This document shows positions 30,790 to 41,510 of a DNA stretch of 41,510 nucleotides, in pieces. The first letter of the stretch is position 1. Each line of letters begins with the position of its first letter. The notes below the pieces were generated by a model. That model saw only the letters and a list, made by a program, of their open reading frames with translations, searched no databases and was not told where the DNA came from. The DNA is taken from positions 1 through 41,510 of the forward strand of contig JADNYJ010000288.1 of the NCBI GenBank assembly GCA_015501075.1, written 5' to 3'. This DNA comes from Gymnopilus junonius (taxonomy: Eukaryota; Basidiomycota; Agaricomycetes; Agaricales; Galerinaceae). The position numbers and the translations under genes are program-made.

Positions 30790-33700
30790 ATGCACAGTGC
30801 AATACTGCAATCAAAGGGAAAGGTCCCAAACTGCACCACTCCGATCAGCAGAATGCTGGTAACCCCAGCAGTTCACAGAAGAAGGAGTATCCTAAGAGGA
30901 AACCCTGCTGCTCTGGCTTCAAACCAAAGTCAGTGTGCTTTGTTGAGGACTCTGATGAAGAGCCATTTACACTCACATCATCAGTGCATTTCCTGCCACT
31001 AGAGAAATTGCACCCAGTCCCCACTACTCACAATGTTGTTGAGATTAGTGGAAGAGGTACTATTACCTCTCGCAAAGTCCGTGAAGGTGCCTGGAAGAAC
31101 CCCACTCAGGGAATGGCGCCATACCCCTCTTTTAGGAAATTGTGGGACCTGATGTCTCGGATCAGGGTTACCCCGACTATTGCCACCTCTAGTAGATTCG
31201 AGGAAGTCGCCCTTAATACGGGTGCAAGTAGGATTGCCGAAAATGTGGGAATGAGTAGCACTGTGTATTTACACAGTAGCACCACCACAGAGGATGTTGC
31301 ATCGGGGTTGTCAATGATGACTGAGATCTATAATGATCTCTTTGGTCCTGAGCCCTATTGGGCGCTGACCCCAGATCCTTCTCATATGGCAGTCGATTCT
31401 GAACTGCTTATGGTGGAAGACTGGAATTGAATGAATGGGGTAGTGTCACAAGGCGATCTCACCTATGTGGATGATGATGAGGAGTATATCTCCTTTGGGG
31501 AAGAAGACCTTCCACCGCCACCACTGATCGGTGAGTCCCTTCATCTCGGATCGCACTATATTGGTGCAGATGGGAATGTTGTTACTAAAATGGCTCAACA
31601 GAGCCAGGACGATATGTACAAGATGATGTGGGATTCAGACCTGATCTCCTATGAGGATGAGATTGAGCAGAATCATGGCGATTCAGTGCTCCTCCCTCAT
31701 CTGGACTGGCAAGTACCTTCTTGTTCACATGTTGACAAGATACTAACTGATCAACCCACAGGTATTAATATGCTGTATGGGGTAGATAGTAAATTAATGT
31801 TATTTACTATCTACAATATATATCTTGATCACATTGTCTCTTGTGTGAACTGTAAGGGAAAGGAACGTGAGAAGACGTTTGAGGAATGGCTTGTAGATTC
31901 CAGAGTGTCCATACATTTTTCTGGACAAATCTCCAACTTCTCGGAACTTACCAAATTTCCAAGCAAAGAAAGACCAAAGGTCCAAACTGCTAATGGCATA
32001 GCCTTTGTCGATGGATTTGGTACTATTTTTATTGAAACAGAAGTTAGCAATAAAGATAATACTGTGATGCATGAAACATTGCATCTTCATCCAGTATTCT
32101 ACATGCCTGCTGTGACTGTATGACTTCTGTCGATGGGTCAAATCCTCAGTGCCAACAATATTGTGTTAGGTGATTCACGATCACTTAATTTCATATCCAA
32201 AGAGAATAGCCGCACCATTCTAAATGCATTGCCGAAGCATTCTCATCATGACACTATGTTTTGGGTTAAATCGCAGATCATCTCTGGAAAGAACTTGATC
32301 ACGATGGAATTGGTACATGCTGAAGATTACGATCTATGGCATAGATGACTCGGACACCCTTCCACTCAAGTGTTCGAGAAGTTTAAGGCTAATTCCGAAA
32401 ACTTCCCATCTATTAAAGTCCCGAAGGATGCTGGCATATGCGAAGGTTGTGCAAAAGGAAAGATGCATTCATGCTCTTTCCCAGACAATGTCAAATGTGC
32501 AACCAGACCATTTCAGTGGATCCATTCAGACCTTAAGGAGTATCCGGTGACTTCATATCACCGGTACAAATATTTCATTTCCTTTATTGATGATCACACA
32601 TCAAATACTTGGGTCACGCTCCTCAAACACAAGAGTGATGTGAAAGACACTACCAGGCAATTTTTAGCCATGGTAAAAACCAAGTATAATGCCAAAGTCG
32701 AAGAGTGGATGAGCGACAATGGTGGTGAATACATCAATAAGGAATATATTGAAATCCTTAAGGATCTTGGGATCGAGATCCAAAGAAGTGTACCTCATCA
32801 GCCCCAAATGAATGGTCGAGCTGAATGCTTCAATCAGACTTTAGATGAGAAAGCCGAGTCTATGTGCCTATTAGCCTGTCTCCCTGACAGCTGGTGGGAG
32901 TTTTGCGTGATACACGCAGTCTATTTATACAATAGAACTCCCATGCATTGACTCAACTGGAAATCTCCATTTGAATTAATCAATGGAGAAAAGCCTGATT
33001 TGTCACACCTATGGGTATTAGGATGTGGGGCATATGTGTTCCTTCCAAAGGATACATGGGCAAATAAACTTTTGCCCAAATCCGAGTTGATGATATTCCT
33101 CAGATATCGTGGACATCATTCTAATATGATGTTCATGTGAAGCCCCAACAATGTTCTATTCATAGCTGCCATGGCACTTTTTGATGAACACTTGTTTCCT
33201 AAATGCCAAAAGGCTAAAGTACTGCCGCTTACCCAAATACATAAGCACACCTCCCCGGAGGAACCTGTTTTGGAAGTGGAGGACAGTGATTCTCATGATG
33301 GTGAAGAACCGTCCTATAGACCACCCCCAAATAATCCATCAAGTGAGACTGAGGTACCTCATGATGATGAGCCACCCAAGACTCCACCTCCCAAGTCACC
33401 AGCAGATACTCATCCAAGTATGCCTTCTACTCCTAGGCAAGGACTGAGTTCTAATCTCCCACCACCTGCACCGCGGAAACCCCATGCTGGTCCATCAGGG
33501 GGAGCTGCCAGTGATGCTCCAAGAAGGAGCACTCATGAGAGTAAAAGTACACAAAAAGAAGGGAATGTATACCCTCCTGGTACAGCCACTGATAGAGATC
33601 GCCGGCACAGATTAGACATAACTGGATCCACTCCAAATTTGTCTACGGCCTCTAGTGACCACATGGCTGAGTACCCGTACAATCCCAATATGGGAGTGGA

Positions 33701-35330
33701 AGGGGGAGCACATTGGCATGCCTATTTACTTTCTAAGGCAATTTCTGATAGTGCACTTCCAGATCCATTGAACATCCGAAATTGGACTAGTAAAGATCTT
33801 AGTCAGCTACCTGCCTATCAACAACAGGAATGGCACAAGGCTCAATTCGAAGAATTAGAGGCCCTTCATAAACAAAAAGTTTATGAGCTTGCTGACCTAC
33901 CTCCAGGCCGAAAGGCCATCAAAAATCATTGGGTTTTCGATATTAAGTCTGATGGATGTAAAAAAGCCCGTCTAGTTGCCAAGAGTTTTTCCCAAATAGA
34001 AGGCCTAGACTATGATGAGATCTTCTCACCAGTTGTCCAGTTCAAGTCAGTCTGAACAATCTTAGCCTTAGCAACACTTGAGAAATGGTGCATAGAGTCC
34101 CTTGACATCAAATCAGCTTTCCTATATGGGAAACTTGACGAGGAGATATATATGGAACAGCCTGATGGCTTTACCATAAAGGGACAAGAGAAGAAAGTAC
34201 TCCGCCTGCTCAAAGCTATCTATAGGCTAAAACAAGCTGCACATGCATGGTGGTCTGAACTTGATTGCTCCCTCAAAGAGCTCGGTTTCACATGCCTATA
34301 TGCTGATGCTGGCATATTTGTCACAAGACATAGTGATGGGACCCTTGTCATTATGTTGGCATATGTTGACGATATTATCATCACAGGTCCTAACACCAAA
34401 TTAGTCTGACAGAAGAAGCAGTTATTTATGACTGCATGGGAATGTCGAGACCTAGGTATATGTCAGGAGTTTCTCCACATGAGAATCAGGTACATTAAAG
34501 GCAAGACCTACATCGATCAAATGCCGTACCTTAATAAGATTCTTACACGCTTTGGAATGATGAATGCGAAAGCAGCACAGACTCCATTACCTACTGGGTA
34601 TAAGCCAGAACCCTTTACAGGCATGAGTTTGGCTTCACTTCAGTCAGAGTATCAATCGGTGATTGGTTCCCTGCTATATTTAATGCTAGGAACACGACCC
34701 GATATAGCCTTTGCTGTAACACAGATGGCTAAGTTCACTGCGAACCCATCTGATGAACATCTGAACTGTGCTAAATACATCATGTGCTACCTTGTTGGTA
34801 CACGCAACTATGCACTTGTGTTCGATGGAAACAGCAATAAAGGCTTGTATGCCTACTGTGATGCCTCATATGGTGATGATAGAACAGAGCCTGATCGCAT
34901 GCATCGATCTATGCAGGGATACTTCTTTTCCCTTGCTAGTGGGAGTATCAAATGGCACTCCAAAACGCAGACTCTAGTATCAATGTCATCCACAATGGCA
35001 GAATACATGGCACTCTCTGACTGTGCATGTGATTGTGCATGGTTTAAGATTCTATTTGAAGAACTCGGGATGTCAATCCCATACGTTCCCTTATATGGAG
35101 ATAGTCATGGAGCTATTTTTAACTCGCAAAATCCCATCACCCAAAAAGGGATAAAGCACATTGAAATACGCTACCACTATATCCGGGAACAAATAGAACT
35201 TGGGAACATTAAAATAGAGCACGTCCCTATGGACAAAAATGTTGCCAATATGTTTACCAAGAATCTAGGCCCTACCCTGTTCCTTAAACATAGACAGGCT
35301 CTAGGCATAGAGTTCTATCCCTTAGAATAG
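30753..35330 (+). pseudogene. pol of element 2: protease, integrase, RT, RNase H
   Basis: One register from 30753 to the TAG at 35328-35330, broken only by TGA at 31428, 32121, 32346, 32949, 33138, 34053 and 34407, with no frameshift. Protease site FEEWLVDSRVSIHFSG is near 31880-31925; the expected DSG reads DSR. Pre-integrase is LGHPSTQVF... CEGCAKGKMH (32349-32465). The integrase core is IHSDLKEYP, FIDDHTSNTW, MSDNGGEYINKEY (32521-32755). RT is NHWVFDIKSDG, LDIKSAFLYGKLDEEIYMEQ, LAYVDDIII (33925-34382), and RNase H is AYCDASYGDD, SSTMAEYMAL, GDSHGAIF (34850-35120). A Pro/Ser-rich linker lies at 33280-33620. Most stops sit where copia proteins have Arg. Confidence 0.93.
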
Positions 35331-35392
35331 AATACTGACACATCGCGTCAGAAACAAGTATGTGCGCTAATGTGGCACTACTTGAGGGGAAG

Positions 35393-35824
35393 TGTTGACA
35401 TGATAAGTGTCCATGTGACTATATCACATGACTCACATGACATGCGTGATCAGACGCATCTATATGTGACTAGATCCAGTGACAACAGAGTATCATAGTC
35501 ATCTTATATGACTAAAGCATGTGATCACTTAGTGAGTGTATTACTCATCTTATGAGTAGATATTAGTAATTACATAGTAATTAGCTGAGTAATTGCCTTA
35601 TGCATTACTCATATGTAGTTAGTCACTGCATGTCTTGTAGGTATATAAGGACGCTCTAAACAGCATCCTAATCTAAGTCATTTGCACTTCTAAGTAGTAG
35701 CCTAAGTAGTCACCTTAGCACTAGCCTCTCACAACCCAGGTAAGCTAGTAGCTACATCGATACTATGCAGAGCGCATCGTGCAGAACAGTGTTTGATGCT
35801 GTGTGCACTATTTGCTGTTCAATA
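35393..35824 (+). repeat. 3' LTR of element 2
   Basis: 432 bp, preceded by the purine tract TTGAGGGGAAG (35382-35392). Closest to the LTR at 1238-1664, with the same downstream sequence CCTGTGACC. Confidence 0.93.
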
Positions 35825-36695
35825 CCTGTGACCATGCTGAGGATTGTGCAACCCCAGTCTTAGTTTGAAGAATGCTTGGTCCTTGGTTTTGATCAGTTTG
35901 AAGGCTGCTTCAAACTCTTTTTCAAAGTCTATAGGCAGAGCCATAGGTCTTGGTCTTCATTCCAGTGGGTACTCCCACAGCATTCACATTGTCCTTGATG
36001 TGGTCTTCTCTCCAAGCCTTCTTCCAGGCTTCTGCTTCTCCTCCCTTGAGAAGTCCAAGCATGAATACAATCTTCTTGATGTTGGTATTGTATATATTGC
36101 TGTTGAGTTCAAGGTAATCACCCAGGTCTTGGGTGAATGTTTTGATCTTGGAACAGTCTCCAGAGAAGGGCTGAGGAATAATTCCTAGTCCTTTTCCATT
36201 GGAAGAGGTGGGAGTGGCAGGGGTGGCATCATAAGATTCTCCTGGCATTTTGGGTTCATTCGTGGGGTAGAAGATGGGTTGAGATCTGAGTAGAGTATCT
36301 AACAAAGATTCAAAGTCATGTCTTAGTATGCTGGGTTCTTGGATGGTAGATCCAAAAAATGTCGATCATGTAAGTGGAGGTTTGTCTCCTTCAGGTGGGG
36401 TTCAAAAGTGTCAGACACTTCTGAATCAGAGGTTTGGTCAGGGTTCAGGTCAGAGAATTCTTCATCACTAAAAGCAGCAGTGAATTGTCCTTTTCTTTGA
36501 GCTGTAATGTCGGCGGGATAATGCTTGCTAGGCAGAAGTATTGGATAGGGTGGTAGCTTGTTCTTTTGTTATGACATTGATGATAGAACCTAACCTGATA
36601 AGATAAGGTCTAGCATAGTAGTTGTAGAGGTCATTCGATGAAGTCCACTTAGGTATTGTCTTCAACAGAAGAATGCCTAAGTGGTTCAAGTTCAT
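35825..36695 (-). pseudogene. Ty3/gypsy-type gag fragment, copy 2
   Basis: Second copy of the fragment at 1665-2533, opening at 36693-36695 on the minus strand and running into the LTR end at 35824. It carries its own one-base changes (extra base near 35933, changes near 36400 and 36520), so the two copies are broken at different places. The gag core (PQPFSGDCSKIKTF, FMLGLLKGGEAEAW) is complete here. Confidence 0.75.
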
Positions 36696-37034
36696 TTCAG
36701 TTGTTAGAAGAGATGTATATTTCTCAAGAACAAGCTAAAGTACAGAGTAGACTAGCTACAGTTTATATACTATTTGTGGTTAATATTAATATGAATGAAA
36801 TGATAACAAAACAGGGGAATCGGGAGGGGTGATCATCATTGGGGCAATACAAAAGGGATGATGATCAAAAAGAGATGATTGTCTGTATAATGTAAGAGAA
36901 AGAATGATCATCTTGCAAGGCAGAGATGATCATGATGGAAATGTATAAATAACAAATTGTTTGATAAATGATAAGGAGAAAACAGGGGTGTGATAAGATA
37001 AGGGAAAACAGGGGATCATAACAAACTTCTTCAG

Positions 37035-37787
37035 GATCATGATGTTGATGTTTCTCTCACCACAATCTCTCAGGCAATGCAACAGATGGCACTTTTTCAT
37101 AAAAAGATTTCTACTGAGGCAGTTGAGCATAATGAACTCCTTCACATGACCTGGCAGGCTGCTTTTTGCAGAAATTCTGGCAGACTACATGGTATGGCTC
37201 GATGAATCCAGCATCAATGATCACACCAATCAGTGGCAGATGGGCTGGGCACAAGTTGGTCAAGCTTGCATTTGTAAGAAGGTTTTTCATAAGGGGACAG
37301 TGTTACTCTGTCCTTCCTGCTTTCACTTGTGAGGGCTATATTGCCCTTGACATTTTTGAAGGTTCTGTCAACAAAGAGAAGTTTCTGACCTTTCTGAAGG
37401 AGCAAGTAGTATGTTTTCTTGCTTCATAATTTGAGAACAAAGTTTTAATTCACAATTATATCTTCTAGGCCCTGAAACTCAACCCATATCCTGGACCAAA
37501 TAGTGTTGTCATTATGAACAACTGCTCAATCCACCATGATGAAGAAGTTGAGAGACTAATTGTACAAGAATGTGGTAATTCTTTTCCAAGTCAATTTTTG
37601 ATTTCTTTACTCAATTGACACATTTGAAACAGGAGCAAAGCTGATATACCTCCCTCCCTACTCTCCTGACTTCAACCCTATCAAGCAATCATTCCATTCC
37701 CTCAAGGCTTGGCTAAGGCACCACAAAAATGAAGCCATCAATCCTCAATGTCCGCCCTTGGTTGATTCATCAGGCAGCAGCATCAAT
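37035..37787 (+). pseudogene. Tc1/mariner transposase, 5' part, copy 2
   Basis: Copy of 2874-3624. The beginning stays in the family frame (FHKKISTEAVEHNELLHMTW), but an extra T near 37167 shifts it, the reverse of the situation in copy 1. Asn replaces the second catalytic Asp (IMNNC) and Lys replaces the Glu (NPIKQ), as in copy 1, so both losses came before the duplication. It ends at the TA at 37788-37789, where the pogo-like element starts. Confidence 0.88.
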
Positions 37788-38035
37788 TACTGTTGCATTT
37801 CGTTCAATTCACCGGTCACGGTCACAGGCCCTCCAAAATTGGCGAAATGTCACAGCTGTCCGCAGTCACAAGGCTGAGTGGCAAAACTATTTTGACGGCC
37901 ATAAATTCGGTCATTTTTTCCACTTAAAATCGCAAAAATCGCCCCCAGAGCCGGGTAAACTGCTACTCTGGCATACTTAAATTACTAGAATTGAAGCTGT
38001 AAGACTGTAATTTTTTAAACTAAGTATTTTGTAGC

Positions 38036-40136
38036 TTAGAGGTCAATATCTGAGTCTTCATCATCATTGTGGCGGATGAAATTCTTCAGTTCATACTGTG
38101 TAGTCATCATCCACTTCCTTTTTCCGCAACCTAATTCTTCTGGCACTTATTGTCGAGGGTGCCCGGCCCCGCGGCGACACTGTCAACAACTTTCTCGTGA
38201 CGTGATGACTGGCTGACAGTCGTGAGATCCTCCTTATCACCTTCATTGTCTTCTCCTCCCACTGGTTCCTCTTCATCGTTCTCTGCCAGAGCGCTGAGGG
38301 TGAGCCCGCCCTCAGCTGCCAGTGTCGTCTTCCTGGTGCTTCACCACTAATGACCACCTTGATCACTGAAGACACACCAACTCCACTGTCGTCACGTAAT
38401 CATCAAAATCAGCATCTTCAATGATCACATCTTCTGCCACCTCATCTCCTAGCTCTGAAAGGGCGTCTTCCGTATTTCCAGCTGTCAGCTCTGTCCAAAA
38501 CTGCGAATCCTTGGTGCGCATGTTGCGCAGTTTCTCGCGTGCTTCAAAAGAGGTCAGACTCTCCCAAGAAAGATTCCACTGCTTGACGCAGCACATCTCG
38601 AAAGCCTGGTTCACAATGTTGATTAGGACATAAAAAAAGGTGTGTTTGTGATTTATCTTACCTTTTTTCACGAGCTCTGGGTTTGTTGACGGCATTATAG
38701 GCATTCCATAACCAGGTTACACTTTGATTTCGGATTTTTTTGATTCCCTTATCCATGGTGAGCTGTTCTTCACCGTTGTTGATCTTTTCCATCATCTCTG
38801 AGACGACGAACTCATGGTAGGACCTCTTGAGCGAGTGCTTGAGTGGGCACTGGGATCCCAATGTCACAAGGCTGAGCAAGGCCTGTGCATCCACCTGGTA
38901 CATAGTCCAATATGATATTGGGATATTTGGCTAACATCCAGTAACAGAACTCTTTAGAGCGAATGTACAGACCAGACATTGATCTGCCATATGGCCTTCT
39001 GTGTTGAAGGAAGCCCCGAATTCAGCGCGGGCAGTGGTCAAAATATGGGTTGAGGATGTGGATAACAAAGGTCTTCATTGTGTTCATGTTAGACCAGTAC
39101 GTCATTGTCCCTGAAAATTCCAGTCACATTCCTAACTTCATGATGTTGTTGTAGTGTTCCGCATCTTTGGAAGGACACGACAGCTCGGTGAGGCCTTGAT
39201 ATATTGCCTGGAATGGCAACAATGTCCGTCGTTTTGCAATGGAGACCATAATCATAAACGCTCACTTCTCGTCTCCTCTGAGAAGTGACACCTGCTTTGC
39301 GCTGACTTCCGCATAAGTCATCTTGTCGCCTGGTGCATAAATGGCTTGGGTTTGATCTGAGTTGACTAGGAGAGCTGAAATAATGTCCCACTCTTTGATG
39401 ACATAGGATTTGCGGAAGAACAAACTTTTCGCAGAGTTCTTCCCAGTTAGTCAGGATCTTTTGTGCTGCGCAAGTAGCTTTCCTCTCCATCCAATTGAGC
39501 TGCTGCCGAACTCATTTCTGAACAAAGTTATCTGACACTTTGAATGTTGATCCATCATGGTAAGGTGTCTCCAATATCTTTGGCTCTAATGATGATATTG
39601 TTGCCAGAATAATTCCCTGCATTGTAATGACTGTCAGCAGAGCTGAGACTTTGTGCAGGTTGACCAGGTATTTCTTGATTGCTTGACAACATGTGGATAC
39701 TGACTCTATGGATGATAGTGATCAGCGTAGAAGCAACCAGGATCAAATCAACATACCAAGACACCTTTTCGACCCCCATTGTTATGTCCGGTAATGTTCC
39801 CTCTCTCAATTCTCTTGAGTACAGCATCTGTCCATCGGGTTTATCTCCTGAGGCAGTTGATCCAAGATTTGACAGTCTCCCGAGTCAATCCTTCAAAGAC
39901 AAGAGGGTCTATGCATTTTACTTGAGATACTATCTCCGAAGGGCTCATTTTCCACCCAGCCCTTTTCATAGCCAGCTCAATCTGGGACCAGGTAAAAGGC
40001 GAGAACCAGTTTGTGGTATACTGCTTGTCGAGGTTTTTTTTCAGCTTTGTCCCTGTGGTTTTCTTGTCTCCATTTGGAATTTTTTTAAATTGACGACCTG
40101 GCCCGATAGTTCTGCAATGGATGAGCACGTCTTTCA
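38036..40136 (-). pseudogene. Pogo/CENP-B-type DDE_1 transposase, copy 2
   Basis: Copy of 3868-5966 with the same motifs (SPSEIVSQVKCIDPLVFEGL, NSDQTQAIY, QINVWSVH, HSLKRSYHE). The N-terminal segment is better kept here: ORF 39841-40137 reads from the proposed splice acceptor through FTWSQIELAMKRAGW to LTRETVKSWIN without a break. Asn again replaces the second catalytic Asp. Other one-base indels break the frame near 38690, 38850, 39020 and 39420. Confidence 0.85.
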
Positions 40137-40200
40137 CTGAGAGGTATCATCACTTATCTTCTCTAGTGCATTGCGGACCTTTGGCTAACATGTCAGATAC

Positions 40201-41510
40201 AGATAATGATAGGATAAAGATCTCGTACCTGGCGCTTTGTTCCACCTGGGCTTCGAGCCCCTCCTGGATCTTCCCTCGCTTCTTCAGGGCACGGGATTTC
40301 TGCTTCCGAAGCCTTGCACATTTGCGGACCTCACGGCCTTGGCCAATTTTTCCCTTTCTGATCTATGTTGATCCTCGTCAAGGTTGTTTAGCTGCCTCTC
40401 CATCTCTCTCTCAACGTGCTCCTCTAAATCTTTGCAAGTACCTTGCTTCCAGAACTTGAAGAGTCCATGTTCAGTGTTGGGTTTTTTTCAGCTTTTCGAG
40501 GCCCTGACATATTGCAGATGCACGTTGTGTTAGGTTTTTCAGCTTTTCGAGGCCCTGATGTATCGGGGATGCATGTTGGTGGCAGATTTCTGATGTGGGT
40601 TTCATTTCGTCAAGTTGGGTTGCCGAGGATGAGGCCACGTGAGTTTTGCTTCCCTCGCCCATCATTTCATCATCATTCATCATCTCTTCTGCATCTTCAT
40701 CTAGGTATATGTCCTTGTCCTTCCCTTCTGCTTCTTCATCTAGGTACATGTCATCATCCTCACTCTCAGATTCTTTGTCCGCTGTGCTTTCCAGTTCATC
40801 AGCTGCAGAAGATGATGCATTGCAGGAAGGCAAAGGTTCTTGGATGATGTCATTCATTTCGAAATCGGAGCTTGAGCTTGAGCTATCACGCTCGGCAACC
40901 TGTAGGTTATCTTTCATTTTAAGTTCAGTTACTGCTAGGAAAAGATGCACCTGGGTCCTTGCATGATGTTCACTAAGAATCCTCTGTAAGACTCTTAATC
41001 TGCCTTCATGTGTATCCTCTGCTAACATAAGGTCTTTCTTTCCCCCAGAACAAAACACGACCAAAGCATTCCATGCCAACAGTCCACAGGAAAAGATGTC
41101 ATGCTGCTGCATGATGGGCAGTGAATGATAGGTGAAGTCATCTTCCCCGTGAAATTTCGTCCACCATCTCAAGGTGTCTTTGACTTCATTAGGAACCTTT
41201 CCCCCGAGTGAGTCACCATACAGGATCTCCTTCTTTCGGAAATCAATAACAACAGGGACCCAATGGTTGCAGTCAAGATTTACGAGGGTGACGAGTTGAT
41301 TGTAGAATCCACTAGCAAGGTGATGGCCCATGTGATGGTAAATGCGAAATGATGACTCAGTGAGGTATTGCTCTTCATTGCGATACCCTTTGTTGATCTT
41401 TTCATAGAACCAGGCTGATGGAACATAGATTGTAAGCTTCATAATGCGCTCCAAATCAAATTGAAGAAGATCTAGCATTTGGTTTATGTGGAAGTCCTTC
41501 AGCCAGTCAT
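40201..41510 (-). CDS. Ulp1/C48-type protease, copy 2, partial
   Basis: C-terminal two thirds of the protease seen at 6023-7882. The frame is open from the window edge to about 40490 and keeps His (NHWVPVVID), Asp (YGDSLGG), Gln (MQQHD) and Cys (FSCGLLAWNAL). An extra T in a T-run near 40490, plus a small deletion at 40469, shifts the basic C-terminal part out of frame relative to copy 1. The N-terminus lies beyond the window. Confidence 0.82.

Larger units (their letters stand above)
29057..35824 (+). mobile_element. Inactive Ty1/copia retrotransposon (element 2)
   Basis: LTRs at 29057-29454 and 35393-35824, primer site directly after the 5' LTR, a 430-bp leader with tandem repeats, gag (29890-30789) and pol (30753-35330). 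It is a different copia family from element 1 (unrelated LTRs, no zinc knuckle seen). No target duplication: CCTTC before, CCTGT after. The LTRs differ by many substitutions and a roughly 30-bp indel near the 3' end, so the ends may come from different insertions. Seven TGA stops interrupt pol. Confidence 0.94.
34145..41510. repeat. Direct duplication, copy 2 (partner 1-7344)
   Basis: Same order and orientation as 1-7344, from within the copia RT to within the Ulp1 ORF. The copies differ by transitions at CpG in both directions and by many one-base indels, often in homopolymers. The alignment stops only because the window ends. Confidence 0.95.
37790..41510 (-). mobile_element. Pogo-like element, copy 2 (right end outside window)
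   Basis: Left inverted repeat at 37790-37813, identical to 3625-3648, preceded by TA. It contains the transposase and most of the Ulp1 ORF. The right end is not in the window. Confidence 0.9.

Noticed and set aside
30753..35330. In-frame TGA codons read as a sense codon (alternative code or recoding)
   Set aside because: Host genes in the window use TGA as their natural stop (MDM31 at 13226, methyltransferase at 15161, coiled-coil gene at 20436), and a duplicate shows CGA at one of the TGA sites.
1..41510. Circular plasmid or circular replicon suggested by identical ends
   Set aside because: The ends are a transposon pile with CpG-type divergence and the middle is a normal block of nuclear host genes. 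Contig-end overlap or duplication explains it better.

Overview
The window looks like nuclear DNA of a basidiomycete fungus, most likely an Agaricomycete. Host genes are compact, with many 41-71 nt introns, micro-exons and 5'-GT/GC...AG-3' borders. The proteins are typical fungal ones, and the transposons (Ty1/copia, Ty3/gypsy gag, Tc1-like, and a pogo-like element with a Ulp1 protease) fit that group. All exon models were built by hand from splice signals and reading-frame continuity.

Layout. 1-8285 is a nested pile of dead transposons: the 3' end of a copia element (pol remnant and LTR, 1-1664), an antisense gypsy gag fragment (1665-2533), and a Tc1-like transposase (from 2874). The Tc1-like gene is interrupted by a 4.6-kb pogo-like element (3625-8215) with 24-bp inverted repeats and a TA duplication. 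9424-22554 is a host gene block: a small Cys-rich protein, MDM31 (mitochondrial inner membrane), a cyclopropane-synthase-like methyltransferase, a Bax-inhibitor-1 family membrane protein (minus strand), a large coiled-coil/disordered protein, a HAD phosphatase (minus strand), and a membrane-anchored monothiol glutaredoxin. 22691-28220 is a complete but dead copia element with a perfect 5-bp target duplication, 136 bp past the glutaredoxin stop. 28720-29056 is the 5' part of a secreted-type ORF cut by a second copia element (29057-35824). 35825-41510 repeats the gypsy/Tc1/pogo pile of the window start, so 34145-41510 is a direct, slightly diverged copy of 1-7344.

The host genes show no operon-like logic. 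They are independent housekeeping genes in divergent (16.7-17.0 kb; 21.5-21.7 kb) or convergent (15.2-15.35 kb; 20.44-20.54 kb) pairs. The strongest window-wide theme is how the transposons were inactivated. Premature stops are almost all TGA where Arg is expected, LTR differences fall at CpG sites, and several catalytic residues are lost by changes explained by CpG to CpA. This is what deamination of methylated CpG would produce. Other points worth attention: a transposon in which a Ulp1-type protease and a pogo-type transposase may be one spliced gene; identical half-tRNA(iMet) primer sites in two different copia families; and a tandem array of hairpin-forming 31-33 bp repeats in a copia leader.
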